From the NCBI RefSeq assembly GCF_005870085.1, contig NZ_SZNM01000006.1, positions 1 through 64,000 of the forward strand: 64,000 nucleotides of DNA, in the 5' to 3' direction. Position numbers and translations under genes: made by a program. The notes beneath the pieces were generated by a model. That model saw only the letters and a list, made by a program, of their open reading frames with translations. It searched no databases and was not told the origin of the DNA. Of the stretch, positions 47,907-57,657 are shown piece after piece; the first letter of the stretch is position 1, and each line of letters starts with the position of its first letter. This stretch comes from Aquibacillus sediminis. Lineage in GTDB: Bacteria; Bacillota; Bacilli; Bacillales; Amphibacillaceae.

Positions 47907-47952
47907 CCGAACGATGGTTGGAAAGTCTACCAACCATTCGTTCGGTTTTTTT
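47907..47952 (+). terminator. Terminator after the potassium transporter pair
   Basis: CCGAACGATGGTTGG (47907-47921) pairs with CCAACCATTCGTTCGG (47930-47945) with one bulge, followed by seven T. Confidence 0.9.
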
Positions 47953-47994
47953 ATTGTTGATCCCGATACTTGATAATAGTGGGAGAAGTGCAAC

Positions 47995-48048
47995 ATAACG
48001 GAATGAGGAACCGCGCAAAAGAAGTAGTGGATCGAGTGAGGCTATTTT
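47995..48048. repeat. Dispersed intergenic repeat, CGGAATGAGG type
   Basis: AACGGAATGAGGAACCGC (from 47997) and the later GGATCGAG recur as the boundaries of similar segments at 61802-61860 and 62000-62055. The rest of 47775-48212 holds the terminator above and the upstream region of the MoxR gene. Confidence 0.55.
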
Positions 48049-48212
48049 AAGAAAATTAATTGAAAAGTAGTCAAATCTGTATCCAGCGATCTAAGTTCCG
48101 CCAAATAGTCGTTTTCCATTTCTAACCGCTTGGTTCGCGCTCCTTACCTGTAGTATAGTTATAGTATGTATGTGTGCTGACACATTTAAAAATGGAAGGG
48201 GTTAAGTTAAAC

Positions 48213-49172
48213 ATGCAGCATAGTTATTTGAACAACTCCAAGATTCGTGATGTATTAGAAAATGTGAATAAAGTTATGGTTGGAAAACAAGAAGAAACAA
48301 CGTTAAGTTTGGTCGCACTGTTGGCGCAAGGCCATGTGTTACTAGAAGACGTTCCTGGTGTTGGGAAGACGATGTTAGTTAGATCGCTTGCCAAGTCATT
48401 AAACTGTGAGTTTAAGCGAATCCAATTCACCCCTGACTTATTACCTTCAGATGTGACTGGAGTCTCGATCTATAACCCTAAGGAACTAGAGTTTGAGTTT
48501 CGGGGTGGACCGATTTTAGGAAATATTGTGTTAGCAGATGAAATTAATCGAACCTCTCCAAAGACCCAATCTTCGTTGCTTGAGGCAATGGAAGAAACGA
48601 GCGTTACAGTTGATGGAAATACCATAAACCTTCAGCAACCTTTTTTTGTAATGGCAACACAAAATCCGATTGAGTATGAGGGAACCTATCCATTACCAGA
48701 AGCACAGCTTGACCGTTTCTTGCTTAAAATGAAAATGGGCTATCCAACCAAGGAACAAGAGTTAGAGATGCTTCAAAAAACGTCTGATCAACATCCAATT
48801 GAACAAATACAAGCAGTTATGACAAAAGACGAACTAATTGCACTGCAAAACGAAGTGAAGACTGTATTTATTGAGTCTAGTATTCAACAGTATATCATCC
48901 AGTTGATTTCTGAAACTAGGACCCATCCATCCGTTTATTTGGGGGTAAGCCCAAGAGGATCGATTGCATTAATGAAAGCAGCTAAAGCCTATGCATTAAT
49001 CGATGAACGTGATTACGTCATTCCTGATGATGTGAAGTACTTAGCCCCATTTGTTTTAGGTCATCGTATCCTGCTAAATTCCGAAGCTAAGTTTGAAGGG
49101 GTCACACCGGAACAAATTATTAGTGAATTGTTAGCGAGAGTATCTGTTCCAGTTAGAAAGGAATTCCAGTAA
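48213..49172 (+). CDS. yeaC: MoxR-family AAA+ ATPase
   Basis: 319 residues: Walker A in EDVPGVGKTMLV, Walker B in IVLADEINRT, sensor 1 in FVMATQNPIEYEGTY, and the MoxR helix-bundle lid (VSPRGSIALMKAAKAYA). MoxR ATPases act as chaperones that pair with DUF58/VWA proteins. ATG 48213 is chosen with GGAAGGGG upstream; the ATG at 48174 lacks a site. The stop is immediately followed by the next gene's ATG, as in the B. subtilis yeaC-yeaD-yebA cluster. Confidence 0.95.
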   Translation: MQHSYLNNSKIRDVLENVNKVMVGKQEETTLSLVALLAQGHVLLEDVPGVGKTMLVRSLAKSLNCEFKRIQFTPDLLPSDVTGVSIYNPKELEFEFRGGPILGNIVLADEINRTSPKTQSSLLEAMEETSVTVDGNTINLQQPFFVMATQNPIEYEGTYPLPEAQLDRFLLKMKMGYPTKEQELEMLQKTSDQHPIEQIQAVMTKDELIALQNEVKTVFIESSIQQYIIQLISETRTHPSVYLGVSPRGSIALMKAAKAYALIDERDYVIPDDVKYLAPFVLGHRILLNSEAKFEGVTPEQIISELLARVSVPVRKEFQ

Positions 49173-50438
49173 ATGCTGCGATCGATAGGAACAGTCTTTA
49201 AACTGTTGCAGCTGATTGTTCTTTTTGGTTTATTGTTTTCCTATGCGATGTTTCAAGGGGGATTTGTGAGCTGGTTTTTATTTTACAGTTTTTTACCTTT
49301 CATGGTTTACATGGGGCTGTTTGTCTTTTATCCAGTTTCCAAATGGGATGTTGTTCGAAATGTAACACAAGATACGACATATGTTGGGGAACAAATTTCC
49401 GTTGAAATAAAGATCCATCGACGAATGCCATTTCCAATTTTTTATTGTTTGGTAGAAGACTTCTTACCGGGATCCCTCCAGCAAAAAGGGACGAATAGAA
49501 ATAGTTATCATCATTTTGATCAAAGCAAAGAACGATCTGAAACGAGAAAAGTGAAAAAAGTGTTTTTTCCATGGTTTAAACGAAAAATTCATTGTACCTA
49601 TTTGTTAACTGATGTACCTAGAGGGGAACACGAGTTGCATGCTATTCGTATTAAAACGACTGATTTATTAGGATTCATCAAAAAAGATTATGTATTTGAA
49701 GTGGAGGATTCTTTATTAGTTTATCCAGCTTATCGTGATGTCGTCCGCACCGAAAGCATGACGAGCAAACAAACAGGAACAGCTCCTTCGAACACGCTAG
49801 ATCAGCAACAAACGAATATGGTGACGAGTATTCGAGAATATGTGCCAGGGGATCGATTTTCTTGGATTGATTGGAAGGCAACTGCGAGGAAAGGTGCGAT
49901 GATGACGAAAGAGTTTGAACAGGAGAGAAGTTCGGAAAGTTTGGTAATTGTTGATGGTGTCGCCTATCCAGGGCTAAATAAACTAGCATTTGAAGCGTCT
50001 GTAGAACTTTCTCATTCCTTGATTGAAGCTTATAAACATCAAGCCTCTACATTATCTTTTTTATCAATAGGGAAGGAAGCGGTCTGGTTTTCTGGACAAC
50101 AGGGTGCTGGGCAAACGACCGCATTGAAAAAATTTTTAGCTAAAGTGGAGCCGAGCGGTGATGTCCCTTTCCCGCTACAACTATCACAACAAGCTAAACG
50201 GATTGAGCAAGGGTCGACGATTCTATTAGTGATTACTTATCTCGATGAGTCGATGCAACAAGCTATTATGCAACTAAAGCAAAAAAGCAAACAAGTGATA
50301 GTATATATCATTCAACCAGCTTCAACCATAAGTGAACAACAGACCCGATTGATGTATCAATTACAAGTTCAAGGTGTTCGTGTGAATGTGCTAACAGAGG
50401 AGCAGTTAATCCAAAAAGAATTTGAGGTGAACATGTAA
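49173..50438 (+). CDS. yeaD: DUF58 domain-containing protein
   Basis: 421 residues: two N-terminal membrane helices (about 8-55) and a large domain with the DUF58 signature IREYVPGDRFSWIDWKATAR, followed by a vWA-like fold. Partner of the upstream MoxR ATPase. It starts one base after that gene's stop and overlaps the next gene by one base, so all three are one translational unit. Confidence 0.92.
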   Translation: MLRSIGTVFKLLQLIVLFGLLFSYAMFQGGFVSWFLFYSFLPFMVYMGLFVFYPVSKWDVVRNVTQDTTYVGEQISVEIKIHRRMPFPIFYCLVEDFLPGSLQQKGTNRNSYHHFDQSKERSETRKVKKVFFPWFKRKIHCTYLLTDVPRGEHELHAIRIKTTDLLGFIKKDYVFEVEDSLLVYPAYRDVVRTESMTSKQTGTAPSNTLDQQQTNMVTSIREYVPGDRFSWIDWKATARKGAMMTKEFEQERSSESLVIVDGVAYPGLNKLAFEASVELSHSLIEAYKHQASTLSFLSIGKEAVWFSGQQGAGQTTALKKFLAKVEPSGDVPFPLQLSQQAKRIEQGSTILLVITYLDESMQQAIMQLKQKSKQVIVYIIQPASTISEQQTRLMYQLQVQGVRVNVLTEEQLIQKEFEVNM

Positions 50439-52657
50439 TGGATCGTTCGTCTTCAAATTATCAAACGGTAATCTATCAAACTATTATTTACTTTTGTGGT
50501 TTTATTTTATTTTGGGAATGGCTCAGGCCTTTAGAAGAAGTGTCAGATACAGGAAGTCTTTCGGTTTTTATCACTTTTGCTGCTTTTTGTTTCTTTCTTT
50601 CTTTGTTACGACTACGTTGGTGGTGGTCGATCCCTTTAAAGTTGGCAGGGGTTATCCTTATTATTGATGGCTTATTTATTTCAGAGCGTTTATTTAGCTC
50701 ATCGTGGTTTTATGTGATCGCAATCCATGTACGTGCGAATATTGAGTTCATGTGGAACGAGCAATGGACGGAAATGACTTCTTTATTTAGAAGTTTATTA
50801 TTTTTAGTGTTAATTTGGCTGATGATTTATTTATTATACTATTGGTTTGTGGTAGTAAAGCGTGTATTCTTCTTTGTGTTACTTACGATGATTTATCTTA
50901 CCTTATTGGATACATTTACGATGTACCAAGCCAATGCTGCAATTGTTCGTACTTTTATCGTTTCTGTTATTGCTTTAGGTATGTCTAGTCTCCTAAAAGA
51001 AATGGACCGAGATGCAAATACGACATTTCAACGTAATCATTTCGTTACTTGGATCTTACCATTTACTGCTGTTGTATTATTTGCTGTGATGATAGGTGTT
51101 TTTGCACCAAAACTGGAGCCGCAATGGCCAGATCCAGTACCATTTATAACGAGTACAGCAGAAAATGCTGGCATGGGAGATGGTACTGGTAGAAATGGAT
51201 CGTTGCAAAAAGTAGGGTATGGGGAAGATGATTCCAATCTAGGTGGTTCGTTTGTTCAAGATGATACTGTTGTTTTTGAAGTAGCAGCCCAAGAAGAGCA
51301 CTATTGGCGAATAGAATCAAAGGACAGGTATACCGGTAAGGGGTGGGAACGAACTTCGGACCTTAATTATCAGTCCCAAGATGGTTCAACTATCCATATG
51401 CAAATGGTTGATGATTCAGTGCAAACAACGGAGCAAATGGCGCTGGTCAACTTCACTGATACGAACGATTTTGACAAGTTTGTCTATCCATATGGAATAG
51501 GGGAGATTGTCAGTGATGAATCTGGTGTCCAATATCTACTAGATCAGGAAACAGGTACGATCAAAGCAGATAATGATAGTCCATCTACCGCTTATGATCG
51601 TTATCAAGTGAATTATCAATACCCGTCCTATTCACTAGATCAATTAAGGGCAAACAGTGAACAAGGTGCTGATCAGATTGAGGAACGTTATTTACAATTA
51701 CCTGAAGATCTACCTGAACGAGTCTACGATCTAGCTGCACAGGAAACGGAAGATGAAGACTCACGGTATGATAAAGTCAAAGCGATTGAAAGTTACTTCA
51801 GATATAATGGCTTTCGTTATCAAACGGAAAATGTGGCGCGACCGAGTGAAGAGCAAGATTATGTTGATCAGTTTTTGTTTGAAACAAAAGTCGGTTATTG
51901 TGATAATTTCTCTACTTCCATGGTTGTCATGCTTCGTACATTAGGTATTCCTGCTCGATGGGCAAAAGGCTTCACTTCAGGCGAACAACTGATGCAACAA
52001 CCAGAGGGCGTACCTGAAGGGTTGGATGTTTATCAAGTGACGAATGCTAATGCCCATTCCTGGGTAGAGGTTTATTTTCCAGAAGTTGGTTGGGTTCCAT
52101 TTGAACCGACTCAAGGTTTTTCGAGTCCTGTAGATTTTTATCAAGAAACTTCAGCACCAGAACAATCAGAGGAAGAAATTGATCGTGAAGGTGGGGAAGA
52201 GGAAGAGCAAGAAGATCAAACGGAACAATCATTGACTGAAGAGGAAGATCGTGATGATGCTGCGGTGTCAGGACAAAATCAACGAACTTTAATACCTTGG
52301 TTTTGGGTGATCATGACAATTAGTCTAGCTATAATAAGTATTGTTTTATATATGACTAGACTTCGTTGGCGAGCATGGATGCTTATGCGAAGTTACCGAA
52401 ACAATTTAACAGAACAAAATTTTCAAGCAATCTATCATCATTTGCTGAAAGTGCTGGATCATAAAGGGATAAAAAGAGGCCAAGGACAAACGTTACGTAG
52501 TTATGCCAAAGATGTTGATAGCCAGTTAGCAACAACGGACATGAGTCAGCTTACTTCTTATTATGAACGGTTACTTTATGGGAATGGTAATGAAAAGATG
52601 GATTCTCATAAGACGCAAGAGTTGTTAGAAAATTTAGTTAAACGAGTATTGTCTTGA
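50438..52657 (+). CDS. yebA: Membrane transglutaminase-like protein (TgpA family)
   Basis: 739 residues: about six N-terminal membrane helices (to about 215), an extracytoplasmic transglutaminase-like domain (about 440-570) with Cys in VGYCDNFSTSMVVML, His in NANAHSWVEVYF and acidic residue in WVPFEPTQG, an acidic low-complexity stretch (about 575-610, EEEEQEDQTEQSLTEEE), one more helix (IPWFWVIMTISLAIISIVLY) and a DUF4129-like tail. The membrane topology places the active site outside the cell. The substrate is unknown. The order MoxR-DUF58-TgpA-guaA equals B. subtilis. Confidence 0.92.
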   Translation: MDRSSSNYQTVIYQTIIYFCGFILFWEWLRPLEEVSDTGSLSVFITFAAFCFFLSLLRLRWWWSIPLKLAGVILIIDGLFISERLFSSSWFYVIAIHVRANIEFMWNEQWTEMTSLFRSLLFLVLIWLMIYLLYYWFVVVKRVFFFVLLTMIYLTLLDTFTMYQANAAIVRTFIVSVIALGMSSLLKEMDRDANTTFQRNHFVTWILPFTAVVLFAVMIGVFAPKLEPQWPDPVPFITSTAENAGMGDGTGRNGSLQKVGYGEDDSNLGGSFVQDDTVVFEVAAQEEHYWRIESKDRYTGKGWERTSDLNYQSQDGSTIHMQMVDDSVQTTEQMALVNFTDTNDFDKFVYPYGIGEIVSDESGVQYLLDQETGTIKADNDSPSTAYDRYQVNYQYPSYSLDQLRANSEQGADQIEERYLQLPEDLPERVYDLAAQETEDEDSRYDKVKAIESYFRYNGFRYQTENVARPSEEQDYVDQFLFETKVGYCDNFSTSMVVMLRTLGIPARWAKGFTSGEQLMQQPEGVPEGLDVYQVTNANAHSWVEVYFPEVGWVPFEPTQGFSSPVDFYQETSAPEQSEEEIDREGGEEEEQEDQTEQSLTEEEDRDDAAVSGQNQRTLIPWFWVIMTISLAIISIVLYMTRLRWRAWMLMRSYRNNLTEQNFQAIYHHLLKVLDHKGIKRGQGQTLRSYAKDVDSQLATTDMSQLTSYYERLLYGNGNEKMDSHKTQELLENLVKRVLS

Positions 52658-52752
52658 CCTATTAGAACTAGGTTGATAGAATGAGATAAATTTTAAAAAT
52701 ATGTTCAAGATTTGTCGAAAGTTATGCTTAGAACTACAACTTAATAGTGATA

Positions 52753-52886
52753 ACCTTCATATATGCTCAATAATACGGGTTGAGCGTTTCTACCATGGTA
52801 CCGTAAATACCTGGACTATGAAGGTGGGAATGTGTGATCTTTTTCTATACTGTTTCCACCTTCATATTTGTGAAGGTGGATTTTCT
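52753..52886 (+). promoter_or_regulatory. Guanine riboswitch (purine type) before guaA
   Basis: P1 ACCTTCATAT (from 52753) with CTATGAAGGT (to 52825), P2 GCTCAA/TTGAGC, conserved TTTCTACC and CCGTAAAT loops. The specificity base in GGACTATG is C, which means guanine rather than adenine. The platform is a terminator: CCACCTTCA/TGAAGGTGG (52856-52879) followed by T, so guanine should switch guaA off. Confidence 0.95.
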
Positions 52887-52962
52887 TTATTGTATATGAA
52901 ATGATAGTTCTAAATTTCGTTCTCTAGAATAGTGAAGCTATTAAAATAAGGAGTTGGGTGGA

Positions 52963-54501
52963 TTGGACGTTAATAACGAAATGATTTTAGTGTTGGACTT
53001 TGGTAGTCAGTATAATCAGTTAATCACAAGACGGATTAGAGAATTTGGTGTATATAGTGAGTTGCATTCCCACCGATTAACTGCCGAACAAATAAAGGGG
53101 ATGAATGTAAAAGGAATCATCCTATCAGGTGGCCCGCATAGTGTGTATGATGAAAATAGTTTCCGCTGTGATGAGGAAATATTTAATCTTGGCATCCCGG
53201 TGTTAGGAATTTGTTATGGAATGCAATTGATGACACTGCATTATGGAGGCGAAGTAAGTAGAGCGAAAGATCGAGAATACGGAAAAGCGGATATTACACT
53301 TGAGCATGATCCTATATTATTCAAAGATACTCCGCGTACGCAAACAGTTTGGATGAGTCACGGGGATAAAGTGTTGGAAGCACCAGCAGGATTTACGGTT
53401 GATGCTACCAGTTCCTCTACGCCTGTTGCTGCTATTAGTGATGATGACCGCAAATTTTACGGCGTACAATTCCATCCTGAAGTTCGGAATACAGAATATG
53501 GTAATCATTTGTTAAATCAATTCGTGTTTGATGTTTGTGGTTGTAAAGGCGATTGGACAATGGAAAACTTCGTTGACCAGGAAGTAGAAAAAATCCGTGA
53601 GCAAGTTGGCGACAAAAAAGTGCTCTGTGCTTTAAGTGGTGGTGTTGATTCTTCAGTAGTAGCTGCTTTAATCCATAAAGCAATCGGCGATCAGTTAACA
53701 TGTATCTTTGTCGACCATGGCTTATTGAGAAAAAATGAAGCAGACACGGTGATGGAAACGTTCCGTGATGAGTTCCATATGAATATTATCAAAGTCGATG
53801 CACAAGATCGGTTCCTTAACAAATTAAAAGGTGTTTCCGATCCGGAACAAAAACGAAAAATAATCGGAAATGAGTTTATTTATGTGTTTGATGATGAAGC
53901 AGACAAGTTAAAAGATATGGACTTCTTAGCACAAGGAACATTATATACAGACATCGTCGAAAGCGGAACAGAAACAGCTGAAACGATTAAGTCACACCAT
54001 AATGTCGGTGGCCTGCCAGAAGACATGCAATTTGAATTGTTAGAGCCATTAAACACATTATTCAAGGATGAAGTACGCGCATTAGGAACAGAGCTAGGCG
54101 TTCCAGATGACATTGTGTGGAGACAACCATTCCCTGGACCTGGCCTAGGTATTCGCGTATTAGGTGAAATTACCGAAGAGAAAGTAGAAATGGTACGTGA
54201 ATCAGATGCAATTTTAAGAGAAGAAATTAAACTTGCTGGATTAGATCGCGACATCTGGCAATACTTTACCGTTCTTCCAGATTTCCGAAGTGTTGGCGTA
54301 ATGGGAGATGCTAGAACATATGATTACACGATCGGAATACGTGCTGTCACATCGATTGATGGCATGACTTCAGATTGGGCAAGGATCCCTTGGGATGTAT
54401 TGGAGAAAATTTCAACGAGGATCGTTAATGAAGTTGAACACATTAATCGTGTTGTCTATGATGTGACAAGTAAGCCACCTGCGACAATTGAGTGGGAATA
54501 A
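52963..54501 (+). CDS. guaA: GMP synthase (glutamine-hydrolysing)
   Basis: 512 residues: class I glutamine amidotransferase (nucleophile Cys in [10 protein letters not shown], His-Glu in [11 protein letters not shown]), ATP-pyrophosphatase ([14 protein letters not shown]) and dimerisation domain ([16 protein letters not shown], ending PPATIEWE). Converts XMP to GMP. Start TTG 52963 ([15 protein letters not shown]) lies nine bases after AAGGAG (52948-52953); the TTG at 52954 is too close. Controlled by its own guanine riboswitch. Confidence 0.97.
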   Translation: MDVNNEMILVLDFGSQYNQLITRRIREFGVYSELHSHRLTAEQIKGMNVKGIILSGGPHSVYDENSFRCDEEIFNLGIPVLGICYGMQLMTLHYGGEVSRAKDREYGKADITLEHDPILFKDTPRTQTVWMSHGDKVLEAPAGFTVDATSSSTPVAAISDDDRKFYGVQFHPEVRNTEYGNHLLNQFVFDVCGCKGDWTMENFVDQEVEKIREQVGDKKVLCALSGGVDSSVVAALIHKAIGDQLTCIFVDHGLLRKNEADTVMETFRDEFHMNIIKVDAQDRFLNKLKGVSDPEQKRKIIGNEFIYVFDDEADKLKDMDFLAQGTLYTDIVESGTETAETIKSHHNVGGLPEDMQFELLEPLNTLFKDEVRALGTELGVPDDIVWRQPFPGPGLGIRVLGEITEEKVEMVRESDAILREEIKLAGLDRDIWQYFTVLPDFRSVGVMGDARTYDYTIGIRAVTSIDGMTSDWARIPWDVLEKISTRIVNEVEHINRVVYDVTSKPPATIEWE

Positions 54502-54578
54502 AATCCGAACGTTTTGTTTATGGAAATCAAAAAACATTCGTTTTTAGTCTTGACTGATTGCAAGGTCATTAGTATGAT
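54501..54578 (+). promoter_or_regulatory. Promoter of pbuG with possible PurR boxes
   Basis: TTGACT (54550-54555), 17 bases, TATGAT (54573-54578). Upstream, AAATCCGAACGTT (54501-54513) and the inverted AACATTCGTTTTTA (54533-54546) resemble paired PurBoxes. The same bases could form a weak terminator hairpin for guaA, so the operator call is tentative. Confidence 0.5.
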
Positions 54579-54610
54579 AAAGATGTACTCATTATAAATA
54601 GAAAAATAAA

Positions 54611-54778
54611 ACCGTCGTATAATTTTGGGGATATGGCCCATGAGTTTCTACTGGACTACCGTAAATGGTCTGACTACGTTGGTGAATTGCAATTGATATT
54701 TAACATTATGTTAACCTTGCAATTTCCCTATCGTGTGTCATGGTAGCACTCTTGGACTTGTCCAGGAGTGCTTTTTTT
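54611..54778 (+). promoter_or_regulatory. Guanine riboswitch (purine type) before pbuG
   Basis: Aptamer 54611-54683 with GGGGATATGGCCCA hairpin, GTTTCTAC, CCGTAAAT and the C-type core CTGACTACG (guanine). Terminator AGCACTC/GGAGTGCT (54745-54772) with seven T follows. Confidence 0.95.
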
Positions 54779-54817
54779 ATGTGATCGATCAATCGACGGA
54801 AAGAAGGGGAGAGTCTT

Positions 54818-56122
54818 ATGAAGAAGTATTTTCAGTTTGAGGAGTTGGGAACAAATTATCGTCAAGAATCAATGGCAGGTTTAACAACGTTTCTTGCAAT
54901 GGCTTATATTTTATTCGTAAATCCAGACATGTTGTCTGCAGCAGGGATGGATCAAGGGGCTGTGTTTACTGCAACTGCACTTGCAGCCGCACTTGGTACA
55001 CTCATTATGGGTGTTTTTGCCAAATACCCGATTGCACTCGCTCCTGGTATGGGATTAAATGCTTTCTTTGCTTTCACAGTTGGTATCGCTTGGGAAATTC
55101 CTTGGGAAACAGCGTTAGCAGGGGTACTAGTATCTGGAATTATCTTTATTTTTTTAACTGTTACAGGGTTGCGTGAAAAAGTCATTAACGCCATTCCGGT
55201 AAATCTTAAACTAGCCGTTGGTGCTGGTATTGGTTTGTTTATTGCATTCATAGGATTTCAAAACGCTGGAATTATTGTTGGGGATGATGCAACCTTACTT
55301 GCTTTGGGAGATTTAACTGCTGGTCCAACATTACTAGCTGTTTTTGGTGTTTTTGTTACGGTTATTCTTCTTGCTGCGAATGTAAAAGGTGGCGTATTCT
55401 ACGGGATGATTATAACAGCAATTGCTGGAATGGTCGTCGGTCAAATTGATCCACCTACTGGTTTGGGTGATATTGTAGGTCCTGTACCAAGCTTGGCACC
55501 TACATTTGGGCAAGCATTCCTACACATGGGTGATATTTTTACGATTCAAATGTTAGTAGTTATTCTAACCTTCTTATTCGTCGATTTCTTTGATACTGCA
55601 GGTACATTAGTTGCGGTAGCTTCAAAAGCAGGATTAATGAAAGATAATAAGCTTCCACGTGCAGGAAGAGCTTTATTCTCAGACTCGGCTGCAACTGTTG
55701 TTGGTGCGGGATTAGGTACTTCAACGACGACATCTTTTGTAGAGTCTACGACAGGTGTAAGTGCTGGTGGTCGAACTGGTTTTGCATCGATCGTAACAGC
55801 TGCTTTATTCTTGCTTGCGCTTATTTTTTCACCGTTATTGGGGATGGTTACATCATCTGTTACGGCACCAGCATTAATCATTGTTGGGGTGTTAATGTGT
55901 TCATCCTTAAAAGATATTGAATGGGATCAATTTGAAGTGGCAGTACCAGCTTTCTTGACTGTTATTAGCATGCCGCTTGCGTATAGTATTGCAACAGGTA
56001 TCGCAATTGGTTTCGTATTCTATCCTGTCACAATGGTTGTAAAAGGAAAAGTGAAAGAAATTAACCCAATTATGTGGCTGTTGTTTGTGATCTTTATTTT
56101 ATATTTTGTTTTCTTAGCTTAA
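54818..56122 (+). CDS. pbuG: NCS2-family hypoxanthine/guanine permease
   Basis: 434 residues, about 13 membrane helices. The AzgA/PbuG signatures are SMAGLTTFLAMAYILFVNPD, PIALAPGMGLNAFFAFTVG, VDFFDTAGTLVAVASKAGLM and SFVESTTGVSAGGRTG. Imports hypoxanthine and guanine by proton symport. GAAGGGGAG lies before ATG 54818. The guanine riboswitch and its position after guaA match B. subtilis pbuG. Confidence 0.95.
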   Translation: MKKYFQFEELGTNYRQESMAGLTTFLAMAYILFVNPDMLSAAGMDQGAVFTATALAAALGTLIMGVFAKYPIALAPGMGLNAFFAFTVGIAWEIPWETALAGVLVSGIIFIFLTVTGLREKVINAIPVNLKLAVGAGIGLFIAFIGFQNAGIIVGDDATLLALGDLTAGPTLLAVFGVFVTVILLAANVKGGVFYGMIITAIAGMVVGQIDPPTGLGDIVGPVPSLAPTFGQAFLHMGDIFTIQMLVVILTFLFVDFFDTAGTLVAVASKAGLMKDNKLPRAGRALFSDSAATVVGAGLGTSTTTSFVESTTGVSAGGRTGFASIVTAALFLLALIFSPLLGMVTSSVTAPALIIVGVLMCSSLKDIEWDQFEVAVPAFLTVISMPLAYSIATGIAIGFVFYPVTMVVKGKVKEINPIMWLLFVIFILYFVFLA

Positions 56123-56146
56123 TAGATTATAAGCGAATAAGGTTAA

Positions 56147-56176
56147 TAGCATGCCGTTTAGCGGTATGCTATTTTT
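56147..56176 (+). terminator. Terminator after pbuG
   Basis: TAGCATGCCG (56147-56156) pairs with CGGTATGCTA (56162-56171) around a short loop, followed by TTTTT. Confidence 0.88.
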
Positions 56177-56243
56177 GTTTTACAGTGAGCGTTTTATAAG
56201 CGAAATATCAATAGAGGAATATATATCCGATTAAGGAGTGGCA

Positions 56244-56421
56244 GCGGACATTTGGTTCGTTAATTGCTCCGAAAAAAGGGTTTAGGCGCCGTTTGCGGAC
56301 ATTTATTCCTTTATTTGCGCAAAAAATGAACAAATCGACTATGAATCTGGTCAAATAAGGCAATGTCCGTCCTACCGTGTAAATAGCGCTGAATTGAAGA
56401 AATAAGGTACCAAATGTCCGC
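56244..56421. repeat. Inverted-repeat-bounded intergenic element
   Basis: GCGGACATTTGGT (56244-56256) and its exact reverse complement ACCAAATGTCCGC (56409-56421) enclose 152 bases with two further GCGGACA/GTCCG-type motifs. No coding capacity. It looks like a small non-autonomous repeat; the other GCGGACATT copies inside suggest a compound structure. Confidence 0.65.
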
Positions 56422-56440
56422 TCTGTCCAAAAAATAGAAC

Positions 56441-56878
56441 TTAATCATCATCTTCTAAATTTTGGATCTGTAATTTATTTTTGTGTTTGCTGTCACTTAT
56501 TAGCCGATGTAGCTGAATGACTAGTAAGCCGTGTTGATAGGTAGCATTAATTTTATCATTGCGAACAGGGTATGGAAGATCTACTTGTCTTTCGAAAACC
56601 CCTTGCAATATTTCATCTTTAATCACTTGCCCACCAGCATGATTAAGATCAATCATTCCTTTTAAATGTAAGGAGGCATAATCAACAAACACATCAATCT
56701 TTTCTAAATCCTTTACACCTGGTAAATTAACATAGCAAATCAACTCATTTTCAAATTGATATAAATTAACTTGAGGCATTGGTGGTTTTAATACATCCTC
56801 AAATTCACTCCAAAAATTCTCACCAAAAAACGAATCCATATTCTTTTTCCATTCCCCCATGTTACGAAACGGATCCAT
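56441..56878 (-). CDS. Hsp20/alpha-crystallin small heat-shock protein
   Basis: 145 residues: variable N-terminus (MDPFRNMGEWKKNMDSFFGE), alpha-crystallin domain (about 45-130, LICYVNLPGVKDLEKIDVFV, RQVDLPYPV, NATYQHGLLVIQL with the GLL/VIQL pattern replacing GVL) and a short C-terminus. ATP-independent holdase. ATG 56878 follows TAGGAGGTAA on the minus strand. No heat-shock operator is obvious. Confidence 0.88.
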   Translation of the reverse strand: MDPFRNMGEWKKNMDSFFGENFWSEFEDVLKPPMPQVNLYQFENELICYVNLPGVKDLEKIDVFVDYASLHLKGMIDLNHAGGQVIKDEILQGVFERQVDLPYPVRNDKINATYQHGLLVIQLHRLISDSKHKNKLQIQNLEDDD

Positions 56879-57141
56879 TAAATTACCTCCTAATAAAAAA
56901 ATTAGAATTGCGACGTAATAACATGTGCGGTATAGTGTATGCATGTTTTTTTTATAGGTGAGTATCTTGATAAGGGTTAAGTTGGAAATCCATGGTTATG
57001 AAATGTGCTTTGAGGGGAAAATGAATGAAAAGCTGTTGTTTTTTAGAAGATTATTGTTTTGTTGCAATAAATATAAAAACTGACGTTGTTTTAACTGAGT
57101 TTATACCTAATTTATGTTGGATGTAATAATAGGGGGAAGTT
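56879..57141. other. Upstream region of the Hsp20 gene
   Basis: Promoter region of the minus-strand gene. I see no gene and no strong structure up to the tandem array. Confidence 0.4.
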
Positions 57142-57518
57142 TCAGCAATATTCAATGCTCATATCTGTCGAGAGAGCCCTTGTCACGACAGTTCCAGTAA
57201 AAAAAAGGGCTCGAAACTGTCGAGAGAGCCCTTGTCACGACAGTGTCCCGGTAAAAAATAGAGCCCGTAACTGTCGAGAGAGCCCCTGTCACGACAGTTA
57301 CAGCAAAAAAAGAGCTCGAAACTGTCGAGAGAGTCCCTGTCACGACAGTTCCAGTAAAAAAAAGAGCTCGAAACTGTCGAGAGAGCCCCTGTCACGACAG
57401 TTTCGGCAAAAAAAAGAGCTCGAAACTGTCGAGAGAGCCCTTGTCACGACAGTTCCGGCAAAAAAAATGAGCTTGAAACTGTCGAGAGAGTCCCTGTAAC
57501 GGTAGACTCAGCAATATT
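57142..57518. repeat. Seven-unit tandem array of 51-54-bp hairpin repeats
   Basis: CTGTCGAGAGAG begins units at 57165, 57217, 57271, 57322, 57374, 57426 and 57479 (last degenerate). Each unit contains CTGTCG ... CGACAG, so it can fold into a hairpin, followed by an A tract and GGGCTCGAAA or GAGCTCGAAA. Unit length is not a multiple of three and every frame stays partly open, so the long frames crossing it are by-products. TCAGCAATATT flanks both ends (57142-57152, 57508-57518). The 57519-57657 stretch that follows is plain intergenic DNA. Confidence 0.9.
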
Positions 57519-57657
57519 AAAACCACGAATTCTACCAAGAGCCTTTCAAAAAAATGCTGTTACGAGAATGTATGCATGCATATTTTAAACACTGCGCACA
57601 ATAGAGCAGCCAAACGACCAAAGAGTCAAAATAAAGCAAAGTTAGGGAGGAACACCA

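Noticed and set aside
57155-57499. CRISPR array or repetitive protein in the tandem repeats
   Set aside because: The spacer-like parts are nearly identical between units, no cas genes are near, and the unit length (51-54) rotates reading frames, so neither CRISPR nor a real repeat protein fits.
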